DNA of 64,000 nucleotides from Echinometra lucunter (GCA_029962745.1 CM057152.1:23703176-23767175); one strand, 5' to 3'. Numbered from the stretch's first letter, positions 50,816 through 62,446 are shown. Notes: generated by a model not told the origin, from the sequence alone. Translations and numbers: made by a program.

Positions 50816-51188
50816 CGTTAAAATGTTCTTTTTCCTTGTTTTCGCTTTCTTTCCACTCTTTCCTTTTTTGTTCTTTCTTTGTTCTTTTTTTTTCTAGTTC
50901 GGCTGACAAATTTGCTCTCAGCCAATCAGATGCAAGAATTTCAGTAGCTTATAACAGTTGTCACTTGTCAGCAAAAAATCACTGACAAGACACTCATGCG
51001 GAACAAAACACAAAACAAAGTACATGTAGATCTACCACGTGCTGCGATTGTGCCGCGCCAGAGTCACATCATGATCATTATCGACAAAGCCCCCGAAGCT
51101 AGCTGCGCGCGGTATAGCTCCATATTGCATGGTATTTAATAATGTGCTAAGCGCTAGCGCTACATACATGCCCATGCAGGGCGTAAAT

Positions 51189-51522
51189 ATGGCAGAACTA
51201 GTACTAGAAGAAATTCGAGGAATAGAAGGAACGGGAGGAGGAGGAGATGGTGAAGAAGTGATCATAGACATAGTTGAGTTTAATCCGGTGAAAGGAGGAA
51301 AGAGGAGTTGGGTGTGGGAGCACTTCGGCTTTGTAAAGAAAGGAGGAACGAGTGACAAGGAGAAGACAATATGTAAAATTTGCATGGAAATGGGAAGAGT
51401 GACGTTGGTGCCATACACGGGCAACACTAGCACAATGGCCTACCACCTCGGGGTGCACCACCATGAGGTGGCTCGCACATCATCAGGCCGCCCAACCAAA
51501 ACCGCCAATGCTGGAGGAAAGG
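51189..51522 (+). CDS. BED-type zinc-finger exon, copy A (partial gene)
   Basis: An open frame from ATG 51189 (an in-frame upstream ATG lies at 51129) to a strong donor, AAAGG|GTAAGG, at 51522/51523; translation past the donor stops within three codons. It encodes an acidic, Gly/Glu-rich start and then a BED finger: aromatic signature SWVWEHFGFV, a CKIC pair and HLGVHHH histidines, followed by a Ser/Arg/Lys-rich tail. BED fingers occur in hAT transposases and in domesticated ZBED-type regulators. No downstream exon with a transposase or other domain was found in the next few kilobases. The exon ends in phase 1. It may be the first exon of an unassigned gene, a hAT remnant, or a 5' exon for the ECH1 copy downstream. 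Confidence 0.6.
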
Positions 51523-51578
51523 GTAAGGTTTAATGCCCCCGGCCCCCCCCCCCCTTATTAATCCCTTATTAAAAGGCA

Positions 51579-51629
51579 GAGGGAAGAGATGCGGTTGAAT
51601 AGTCTGTACTCAACCGCATCTCTTCCCTT
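51579..51629. repeat. Perfect 18-bp hairpin after BED exon A
   Basis: 51581-51598 is the exact reverse complement of 51610-51627 (GGGAAGAGATGCGGTTGA), with an 11-base loop and two further weak pairs outside. It is repeated after exon B at 52869-52915 with one mismatch. Confidence 0.85.
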
Positions 51630-52502
51630 CCATAGCTCTTCCTTTTTCCATTAGTTACTTTCTACTCTCCCCTACCTTTGTTTTATTCTAAGTTCTGTCT
51701 TTAAATTACTTCATACTGCCCCATCTTATTTCCTTCTTTCTCTCTTTCTTTCCATGCCTCTTCTCTCTTTTTCTTTTCTGGATGGGAAGGGGTGTAGTTA
51801 TTCATTTTCTGCATTTCCAGGCATAAGATTCAATCTATTTTGACATATGTATCTCTAGATTCTTGCTGGTTTTCATATTGTTATTGCTATTATTATCATA
51901 ATAACTATTCATGCTATTTACTATTGTACTTTTTTCTATATCTTTGAATGTATTATGTTGCTTGTTTGTTACTTTTCCAGTAATTGATTAATTTCTGTAT
52001 TCTTAATTCAGACAAGAAACCATCTTGAATCTTGAGTGTTCAGTGAAACCTATGGACAGTGAAACTTTCATCGGCTGGGGGTAATCATACACTGACTAGT
52101 ACTAGTTACTAAAGTAGTTTATGGAGAGTTATACCTGGCCCTATTATAATATTTATAAAAAAAATTTAAGTTCAGCCATGTGGGGGGGGGGGGGGGGGGG
52201 GGGAGGGGCACACGCAGACTGAAGTGGTGCAAATGCTCGTCCAAGCACCTCAAAATTGGACCCTAAATGGCGTAAGCGTTGGGTGTCAAATTCTACCCCT
52301 AAATGGCATAGAGTATCATAAAATACCCTTGAATGGCAAAAATAAAAGTCGAATTATAATGCCTATTTCTCAAAAATGTCAAAATATGTAATTAATTGTG
52401 TTTGACTGAAAAACACCCCTTTTTCTAAAAAATTTTGTATGTAAGCCTATGGATTCCCGACCCTTATTCAACTTTTTTTTTTACATACATGATGGGTACC
52501 AC

Positions 52503-52815
52503 GAAATTCGAAGGATAGAAGGAGCAGGAAGAGGAGATGGTGAAGACGTGATCATAGTTGAGTTTAGTCCGGTGAAAGGAAAGAGGAGTTGCCGGAGGAG
52601 TTGGGTGTGGGAGCACTTCGGCTTTGTAAAGAAAGGAGGAACGAGTGACAAGGAGAAGACAATATGTAAAATTTGCATGGAAATGGGAAGAGTGACGTTG
52701 GTGCCATACACGGGCAACACTAGCACAATGGCCTACCACCTTGGGGTACACCACCATGAGGTGGCTCGCACATCATCAGGCCGCCCAACCAAAACCGCCA
52801 ATGCTGGAGGAAAGG
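52503..52815 (+). pseudogene. BED-type zinc-finger exon, copy B (tandem duplicate without native start)
   Basis: A near-copy of the BED exon about 1.3 kb downstream of copy A. Homology starts abruptly at 52503, inside the acidic N-terminal segment, at a GGTACCACGA junction, so the original ATG and upstream sequence are missing. A frame can be opened from an unrelated ATG at 52449. The finger is intact (SWVWEHFGFV, CKIC, HLGVHHH) and the donor (GG|GTAAGG at 52815/52816) is preserved. Small in-frame differences occur in the acidic and linker region, including an added CRR. It could act as an alternative internal exon only if an acceptor exists upstream, and none is obvious. Most likely it is a by-product of the local tandem duplication. 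Confidence 0.55.
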
Positions 52816-53138
52816 GTAAGGTTTAATGCCCCCAGGCCCCCCTTATTAATCCCTTATTGAAAAGCAGAGGGAAGAGATGCGGTTCAATAGTATGTACTCA
52901 ACCGCATCTCTTCCCTTCCATAGACAGCTCTTCCTGATCCTTTTCCTTCACTTTCTTCTCTCCAGTACCTTTTCATCTGACTAAGACAGTTCTGTCTTTA
53001 TTATTTCATACTGCCCCGTCTTATTTCTTTCTTTCTCTCTTTCTTTCTATGCCTCTTCTCTCTTTTTCTTTTCTGGATGGGAAGGGGTGTAGTTATTCAT
53101 TTTCTGCATGTCCAAGTATAAATTTCAATCTATTTTTC

Positions 53139-54009
53139 ATGCCTCCGCCCACCGAAAGTGGGTGCCGGAGGCATCATGTTTTCAGGTTGTCTGTCCGTCC
53201 GACGTCCGTCCGTCCTGTTTTCGTTCTCGCGATAACTTAAGAACCATTTGACGAATCAACTTCAAACTTGGCTCATGTATGCATATAGGAGGGACAATGA
53301 TCCGACTAGTTTTTGGAGTCTCAAGGTCAAAGCCAAAGGTCAAAGGTCATAGAGGTCATTATGTACCGGTACATAGAAATGGTTTGTTCTGGCGATAACT
53401 CAACAACCATTTGAGGGATCAACTTCAGACTTGGCTCATGTATGCATATGGGAGAGACAGTGATCTGATTAGATTTTGGGGTCTCAAGGTCAAAGGTCAA
53501 AGGTCATAGAGGTCATTATGTACATAGAAATGGTTCGTTCTCGTGATAACTCAACCATTTGATGGATCAACTTCAGACTTGGCTCATGTATGCATATGGG
53601 AGAGACAGTGATCTGATTAGATTTTGGGGTCTCAAGGTCAAAGGTCAAATTTTACAGAGGTCATTATGTACATAGAAATAGTTCGTTCTCGCAATAACTC
53701 AACCATTTGACGGATCAACTTCAGACTTGGATCATGTATGCATATGGGAGGGACAGTGATCTTCTTAGATTTTGAGGTCTCAAGGTCAAAGGTCATAGAG
53801 TTCATTATATACGTGAAAATTGCTTATTCTTGTGATAACAACTCTGTGACAGTTCAACTTCAAACTTCGCTCATGTGTGCATATGGGAGGGACAGTGGTC
53901 TGATTAGATTTGGGGGTCACAACGTCAAAGGTCAAGGTCAAAGGTCAATGTATACATGAAAGTAAAGAAATGTGCCATATACATCCGATCTGGCAATGGC
54001 GGAGGCATA
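53139..54009. mobile_element. TIR element with internal units rich in AGGTCA motifs
   Basis: The ends ATGCCTCCGCC and GGCGGAGGCAT are inverted. Inside are about five units of 150-190 bp beginning GTTC-TTCTCGCGATAACT, then GATCAACTTCAAACTTGG and CATGTATGCATATGGGAG, and ending in runs of AGGTCA. A single-unit relative is at 60633-60838. Confidence 0.85.
53337..53947 (+). promoter_or_regulatory. Cluster of DR1 nuclear-receptor-type motifs
   Basis: Perfect AGGTCA-N-AGGTCA pairs lie at 53337-53349, 53487-53506 (three half-sites), 53635-53647, 53783-53795 and 53935-53947. DR1 is the binding form for RXR heterodimers (such as PPAR/RXR) and HNF4 homodimers. The motifs belong to a repeat element and lie 1.7-2.3 kb before ECH1 copy 2. 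Use is not shown. Confidence 0.45.
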
Positions 54010-55144
54010 AATTTCGAACGTGCGCAGTCGAGGATTCATCCAGTTAAATTTGTATACTGAGGTTTTCATATTGTTACTATTGCTATTATTATTATAATTA
54101 CTATACTACTTTTCTATATCTTTGAATGTATTATGTTGCTTGTTTGTCACTTTGCCAGTACAGGATTAATTTCTTTATTTTTAATTCAGACAATAAACCA
54201 TCTTGAATCTTGAATCTTGAGTGTTCAGTGAAACCTATGGACAGTTATACAGAAAACTTTCATCGGCTGGGGGTAATCATACACTAGTAGTTACTAAAGT
54301 AGTTTATGGAGAGTTATACCTGGCCCTATTATTATTATAATTTTTTTTTACAGTTCAGCCTTGTGGGGGGGGGGGGGGGGGCAGACTGACGTGGTGCCCA
54401 TGCTCGTCCAAGCACCTCAAAATGGGACCCTAAATGGCGTAATCTTTGGGTGTCAAATTCTACCCCTAAATGGCATACGATATTGATATTGTAAAATACC
54501 CTTAAATGGCGAAAATAAAAGTCCCTTAAATGGCAAAAATAAAAGCCAAATTAGAATGCCTATTTCTCAAAAATGTCAAAATATGTAAGTACATGTAATT
54601 GTGTTAGACTGAAAAACACCCCTTTTTCTAAAAAATTTTGAATGTAAGCCTAAGGATTCCCAACCCTTATTCAACTTTTTTTTTTTTTTTTTTTACATAC
54701 ATGGGTACCACGACAGTCTGCAAGTGACCCCCCCCCCCGGGGAGTGCTGCCAGCTCAAGCCAAATTATGGAAGAACCAGAATGGCAGATAAAACCTCTAA
54801 ACAAGAAAGTGCCACTGTACCAAAAAACTTAACCTAGGCCATTGTCGACTTCACAGTTCAGGATAATCCTAGACAATTTCAGGTGTTAAACGTGAAACCC
54901 ACAAATTTGTTGATAAGCAAAGTAGTAATGAATTCTGGATTTCTAAAGTCTGAGACTGAGTATATGAAATTCAATTTCTTTATCTCCTCTATCATCTCTC
55001 TATTTAAAACAATTATTTTTGAGAAAGAAATTTGAAAAGCAATGCATTCGTGCCATAGTAGAAACTGTTGCTGCTTACAAAGTACGTGCTGGTTGTGCAG
55101 TTAACGTATTCATAACAGGAATCATTTAAAATCAAAGCCTACGT

Positions 55145-55440
55145 AAGTTGATTCATCTTTTTTCCTTATATTGGCAACCTTTGTAGTTTTCTCTTATGCT
55201 ACATTTTTCTTACAAGTCATCTATCTGTAATTCCTGGTAATATGAATTGACACAAAGTTTGTTGAGAAGTTAAAAAATGCCACTTTCTTTGGATAAATTG
55301 TGATTTTGAAGTTGCATTGCCAATTCAAGAATATCAGTGCTTATTTTTCTTATTTTAAGCATCAAATACTGACACCAGTAACATGGGCACGGTTTGTGCA
55401 GAATTGTAAGCTCTTTCTGCTCATGTACATGTATGTTGCG
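55145..55440 (-). mobile_element. Diverged inverted relative of the TTAA MITE
   Basis: Read in reverse complement, CATGAGCAGAAAGAGC, a TGATGCTT-AAA segment and GAATTGGCAATG follow in the same order as inside the element at 2183. The ends are degraded. Confidence 0.5.
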
Positions 55441-55657
55441 AGTTGTGGACTTTGTCGAATGCCATGAATAAAGCTGAGAAACTCATTCTCTTTTGGTGCT
55501 CGGTGCTCACATCAGAAGTTTAGCGTATAGAATGAATTGCGCCTTGCTGCTGTATTATGTTTCAGGCTGTACCACTAATATAGTTTGAAAATGGGACTAA
55601 TTTCATTGAGGTACATTGTATTTCATTTCCTTTATCTTTTTGTGTTTTAAATTGCAG

Positions 55658-58600
55658 CTAATGCAGGCCTTGCAAGAACTCTGGCTAGGAAGATGTCTTC
55701 AGGAGGGCTCTCAAAGTATAATTTTGAGTCACTTGCTGTGACAAGTCCACAAGAGTTCATTTATAGAGTGGAGATGAACAGGCCAGAAAAACGTAATGCT
55801 ATGAACAAAGCATTTGGGAGGTAAACATCATCACTTCTTGCTTCTATTTCATGCTTTTAGAATGGCTGTCCTCTTCAATTTCCTTACATGAAGAGTGATC
55901 AGCAGCTCTTTATGCAATTGAATTCAAGATGGGATATCTAATTACTATAGTAATTCATATTTCGGAACAAGTTGCCAACTAGTTAAATGGGTTGGGAATG
56001 AGATAGAACTAGCTACGAATGGATTTACACTGACTATTGACAGGCTTGGACTGCTTGGAAAAGGCAAATTTACTCAATCAGAACTTGATATGAACTGACT
56101 GTGGATGGGTACAGATGAGTTGGACGTTTTGAGGACTGTTCATGAACAAACTAGGATCGTATTATAGACATTATTGTTCCAAAGTTACACATTCTACCCC
56201 GATCAAAACCGAATTTACGATTATATAGGAAGGGGTGGGGGATTTTGAGAACATACAACGTAGTGAGAACTAGTTTGGTGTGTTGGGGGTTAATAGAAAG
56301 CCACTTTCATTCCCTGGAATATATTTTTGATTCATGGGATTGTTAATATTAGAATCTGACAGGTTATGAGATAGTATTTGGCAGGTTGAATATAAAGGGA
56401 TGGTATGATAAACAGGTACTGTACCAGTACTTTGTTTATTCCATTTATTTCCTGCTTTTTCTCTCAAAGTGCAATGTGTCAACACAGTGAGAGACGGTGA
56501 GAAGCAGTGAATCCATAATTTCTATTTTCAAAAAAGATGGAATTTTTGGTTTTCTCTTGTAGAGAGGTGGTAGAATGTTTTAATACTATTGCAACAGACC
56601 AAGACTGCAGAGTGGTGCTTTTGACTGGGGCAGGAAAGATGTTTTCTGCAGGTGAGTAATATGCAGAGTGAAAACAGGAATCACTCACATTTGGCTCTTA
56701 GGTTCCTTCTCCGCTTACCTCTCTCTCTCTCTCTCTTTCTCCAATATTTTGCTGCTATTGCAATGTCTGAACAGGGGAGTGCTATTTAACAGTTTGATAT
56801 TTTTGTTCACTTAGTTCTTACATTTGAAACAACAACAAGCAGACCCTTTTAGGGCTGGTTAAGAAAAAGTAAATATCAGTGATATGTTTCTGTAATAGAC
56901 CAAAGAGCAAGTATCTGTGAGTATGTGACACAGCTTAAAGAGGGTACCCAATGCTGAAACAATGTTAGTTCATTTAAAAGAGCATGATTTTATTAGCAGA
57001 AAATCATCTGCCTAAAGTTTTTTAAAAAGGCGTGTTGCCAAGGAAACCCCAAAATGTGGTAAGATTTCAGAATATTTTTGACCCCTCAGCTGTGACCCAG
57101 TTTCAACTGGGTACCCACTTCGATGTCAAAATGACTTCAAAGTGGGTACCTTGTCGCGCACTTCTAGCAAAATGCGCGCAAGGTATAATAATCAAGTACA
57201 GTCTAGCGCGCATCACAACTGCAATGCGCGAAGTGGGTACCCACTTTTACATCATACCTCATACTCAAATTTTTTGGTCAGCTCTTGACTTTTTATGAGA
57301 AAATTAGCCAAAATGCATTGATTTCGATTGAAAATCATCATATTTTTAATGTTATTCTTCTTAGAATTCTATTCTCGATCATATATCCCCCAAAAAATTT
57401 ACCATTGTGTAATCACTTTAAGGCTTGTTCAGATATGAAGCAGCAAATGCCAGTGGTAAAGCCTTGCAGTCTTTTTGTTTGTGTACAAGTGATTGGGATA
57501 TGAGGTTGCAAAAAAAAAGCAATCCAAAAAAACGCTGAGGCAAGAAGCATATTTTTTTGCCTCCTGGTGGCAAAATCCTGTGGACCAATCAATTTCTTGT
57601 AAAGTTAGGGCAATGTTGATGTCATGAGTTTGTCTGTGCAAATTTTGGCAAAACTCGCTTTTATTTGGGCTTTGATGACTTAATGAGCGTTCATTGTCAA
57701 GTGGCACAGTGAACTGTGCCCCAAAAAACAGGAGGGGGGAGGTGTTGTGTGGATTTACTTTCCCTTTTTATATTTGAACAAGCTTTTATTTTGTAAAGCA
57801 TAATCATATTGAAATTGTTGTTGCCAGGTATTGATCTTCAGGATAATGCTGAGTTGATGCAGGATGCAGTTCCAGGATCATCTGAGCTTGATGTATCACG
57901 TACTGCTAATCAAATCAGGCTCAAGATCAAGGAGTATCAAGAGTCTTTCTTTGTCATTGAGAAGGTTTGTTTGGTTTAACATAAAGGAAAAATTATTTAC
58001 TTGCAAGTCTTGCATGTATTGATAATTTCTCTAATTAAGTAATCTTTACTCTGCAATTAAAGTAAAAAGTTGCAGAAGGATATTGTTGTATTAAAAAGCA
58101 TATTAGAGCATGCAGGTCAAAATGTCATTGACCTGCCGAGTATGATTTGATTTCTATATGATACACATTTTCAAAATAACTTCCCTAATTATCCCTAGCT
58201 CAGTATTCAGTAGGTTAAAAAGTAAATTTGTGACAGATATGACATTGTGAAAGAAATTCAACTTGCCTCAGCTTAGTTGACCAAAGGGAAAATTTTGTGA
58301 ACCTTTGACCTACTCCCTTATGTTAATCTGCTTACTGTTGCAAGACCTGTTAAACTGAATCTTCTATTTTGTTGATAGTTTGTAATTTGAACATATGATT
58401 ATTTATTAAGCAGTTGAACAGAATCAACAGTCCAATAGACAGTACTTAGTCGTTTAAAGTGTACCCATCACCATGGTTCTCTGCAGTACATGGTTCCCAT
58501 GGTTCCAATACCATGTGTACAGGATTTCAGACAAGGAAGAACCATGTGAGAAATTGCTGCACCATGCATGGCGACAAGGGTAAAAAAATATTAGATTATA

Positions 58601-61600
58601 TATTCCTAACATTAATGATAAATGCCATTGGTTGTTTTGCTTTTTGACAATGTATTTGTGCTATTATGCCATTAGCAGGCAAGTCCTGCTCACCAAGTAT
58701 TTTTCATCCTTTTGCTATAGCATATACTGCCACCGCACCTAACTTTTGGTGTTATTCCTTAACACTTCCGAAACTTCCGCGCTTTGCGCAGAGGGGGGAA
58801 CCATGTGTGGATTATTTTCTAGTGAGAACCCTGCCCATCACCAAATGACATTTTGCTCTGTATGTATAGGAGATTACTTTTATGATATTATATTCAAATG
58901 TGGACTTCAAATATTACTTATATAAAAATATATTACAAGTTCAAGTATACTTTTAAATAACAGAAAAGTGACTTGTGAGTAGAATAGTTAATGTTCCTAT
59001 TATAAGCTATGCTTAGCATGAATCAGGGCATTATGGAATGATCAAACTGCCCTCCCATTCTTTGCATTGTGGTTATATTTTATCCTCTTTTTTTTTCAAA
59101 TTTCCTAACCGTGAATCCCTAGAATACTGGTTAAAGTTTGGGGCTTATTTCACACATACTAGCTGTAGACAAATCTTTATTTTTTTTTTTTTTTGCAAGT
59201 GATTGGTACGCTTTATACAAATATCTGTGAAGTATGATTTCTCATTTTCTCTCCCTGTATCAAGAAATATGAGATGTAATCATTTAGATCATAATCAATT
59301 GTAAATTTATCTTTGCTGTTTTGATAGTGTCCCAAGCCAGTGATAGCAGCAGTCCATGGGGGATGTGTAGGAGGAGGACTCTGTATGATCTCTGGATGTG
59401 ATATTAGATTATGTACTGAGGATGCCTGGTTCCAAATTAAGGTAGTATTTTATCCATCATTCAGTCATTTAAAATTGTGCATGTTTTGCCAAGAATTGTT
59501 GAAAACTGAAGGAGAATAAATCACTAGTATTCCAACACAAACAGACCAAAGTCCACATCGTAAGTGTTTGAAAGTGGCCATACTGTATTTGTTCAAGTTA
59601 TGTTGGTATATATATTATCATGCTGTTGAAATTACTGGTGGTCAACTATTGATGTTATGGTATGTCTACGAATGCAAAACCATTCACGGGTAGTGTATTT
59701 AGGTAGATGTAGGTGGGGTTAAGGGAAAATGGCCAAAGGTAAGCAAAGAAAACAGTTGTGGGGGGGGGGGGGGGAGGGGAGGTGGGTGATGGAAAGTTTA
59801 TCCTACTAACGTTAGATGATGATGATATGGTTGCTTGTTTTATTCAGTATTCTTTAATGTGACTATCAACATGGGTTTCATGTGAAATTAGTTTGTACTT
59901 GTTGCAGTTAAGAGGGGGAAAAATCTAATGATAAATTGACTTTATTCTGATTTGTATACACGCAGGAAACAGAGCTTGGTCTAGCTGCAGATGTAGGAGT
60001 TCTTCAGTGGTTACCTCAGAAGACAGCCAATGATAGTCTACTGAGGGAGCTATGCTACACTGCAAGGAGATTTGATTCCAAAGAAGCCAAAGAATTAGGT
60101 CTTGTCAGGTGAGAGATAGTTGCCGAGCATGTGATATTCATTTTTCTCTGCCACCATAATTCCACCTTCGCTCAATCATTTCCCACTATTGCTGACTTTA
60201 TGAAGCTGTGGAGATTTTCAGGGTTCTCACTAGAAAAAAATCCACACACGGTTCCCACTCTGCGCAAAGCGTGGAAGTTTCAGAAGTTTTACGGAATTAA
60301 CACCTAAAGTTAGGTGTGGCGGCAGTATATGCTATAGTAAAAGGATGAAAAATACTTCTTGGTAAAGCAGGAGTTGTCTACTAATGGCATAAAAGTAAAA
60401 ATACATTGCCAAAAGGCAAAACAATCTGTGACATTTATCATTATTGTTAGGAATATATACTCCAATATTTTTTAACCGTTGTTGCCACGCATGGTGCAGC
60501 AATTTCACACATGGTTCTTCCTTGTCTGAAACCCTTTACGCATGGTATTGGAACCATGGGTGTTATGTACTGGCGAGAACCATGGAAATTTTATTTTATT
60601 TTCAGTACTTTGTTATAAAAGTATTATATTAGGCCTCTGCCTACTGAAGGTGGGTGCCAGAGGCATTGTGTTTTGGGGTTTTCCATCTGTCAGTTCGTCC
60701 TGTTTTTGTTCTCGCGATAACTTAAGAACCATTTGACAGATCAACTTCAAACTTGACTCATGTATGCATATGGGAGGGACAATGATTTGAGTAGATTTGG
60801 GGGTCACAAGGTCAGAGGTCATAGAGGTCATTATGTATCAGTGTTGGTGTCTTGAGACATGTCTCAGTACTCAAGACATGTCTCGAGACAGTGATTGTGT
60901 GTCTCGTGTCTTGTCTTGGTCTCGGTCTCTGTCTCGAAGGGAAATGTCTCGTGTCTCGGAATCGGCGAGACACTGAAAAAGAGCTCAATTTTGACGAGTT
61001 AATCTCACTGCTTCACTTCAATCTGTAGAATAAATCACATTGTTTTCATTCTGAAAGTAAAAAGAACCCGAAAGAGAGTAGAGATTCAGAGTTGGATACC
61101 TTGAAATACAGTTAGTAGATTTTGAATTTTTATTTAACAATCAGAGAATACATACCAAAATACATACGCAGAAAAAACCAGAAGGAAACAAAATTCAGAA
61201 TTGACGGCCGGGCGCCCAACGACTATGTTACAAAAATGGCAAAAGTCCCACATCTGTAAGCCCCCCCCCCCCCCCCGCATTATACTCAAGCATTCATGTT
61301 GAGCATGCCCCTGCCCTATAACAATCTTATCTACAACGTTATATAGTGTTGAGTGTCTTAAGACATGTCTCGGTCTCGAGACATGTCTTGAGACAGTGAT
61401 TCTGTGTCTTGTGTCTCGTCTTGGTCTTGGACGCTAGTGTTTCGGTCTCGGTCTTGGTCTTGGCTGATTCTGGACACGAGGGTTCATGTAGTTAATCATT
61501 TTTTCCTATAGACTAGCTGCACCATTTAAGTCAAAATAGTTTAAACATCTTACTCATAAACATGAATTATTTCATTTGCCTTTCTTTGAATCGTGTAGTC

Positions 61601-62405
61601 GTCTGTATCCTGACCAGGAAGGCATGATGGTAGGTGCTATGGAGTTAGCGGCAGACATTGCTAGCAAGAGTCCAGTGGCTGTCCAGGGTACTAAAGTTAA
61701 TCTAAATTACAGCAGGGATCACAGTGTAGCAGACAGCTTTGAATATGCAGTAAGTAATTGTCGAGAAGCATTAATAGCTTTGAGACATCACTCATAGGTT
61801 CCATGGAGATTACCAGTATTACGGACCCTATTAACCCATAGAGGTACAGTGTCACCTTTAGGAGACGTTTTTGCAGTATCTGTTGGTCCAGAATGTTGGG
61901 CAGTACATATCATACATGAGCAGGAAGAGAAAAATTCACTGAAAAATTTGAGCCCATTCCCAACGCCGTATGTTGTGGCATTCTTGAATTAGAGCAGTTT
62001 AATTGTAACTAATCATTAAACTCTTTAAATTAGCAATGCAGTAGATGATACATAATCACTATTTCTGTGTTCAAATTGGCAATTTTTAATTAAATTTGAC
62101 AATTATAATTCATTTTGGTTCATGTTATATCCATATTTATTTTTTTGAAGCTATGTAAGCATGGGAAAAAACAATTTGGTTGCCAATTTGAGGATATAAG
62201 ATGATTAATTTAGACCTCAAGAAAGTTCTGTACTGCTATGGGTTAAAGAATGGTGCATGACCTGCATGTGTGCAAAATTTATCATGGAAATATGATACTT
62301 TGGCCCATAATGCGCAAAAGTTGAAACTGAATTGATTTGTGTAATTCATCATACCTTTTTCTTTGCCAATACACAAAGGTGATTTGTCTATTCTGTAACA
62401 TCAAA

Positions 62406-62446
<41 letters not shown>

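Larger units (their letters stand above)
44176..51128. other. Spacer after ECH1 copy 1, repeat-rich, no gene seen
   Basis: No frame here resembles a known protein. The first 170 bases still match copy 2, then homology ends. The region holds a TIR element, a GAA tract, a probable LINE 3' end, a GAGCGAAGCGAGCGAG-containing array and a further TIR element. Confidence 0.6.
51210..54715. repeat. Tandem duplication carrying the BED exon
   Basis: Unit A (51210-52503) and unit B (52503-54715) match through the BED exon, its hairpin, the TTTTCATATTG-TATT stretch, the TCATCGGCTGGGGGTAATCA block, the poly-G run and the AATGGCGTAA block. Both end in a GGTACCACGA sequence. Unit B is longer because an 872-bp repeat element sits inside it. 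Confidence 0.85.

Noticed and set aside
51581..51627. microRNA precursor
   Set aside because: The stem of about 20 bp is too short for a typical animal pre-miRNA; kept only as a hairpin.
53738..53959. Open frame inside the AGGTCA-rich repeat
   Set aside because: Follows repeat periodicity and has no protein-like conservation between units.
44176..55600. A missing first exon for ECH1 copy 2
   Set aside because: I searched for a sequence like ECH1 exon 1 (MNRLAKV...) followed by GTAAGT and found none, so none is annotated.
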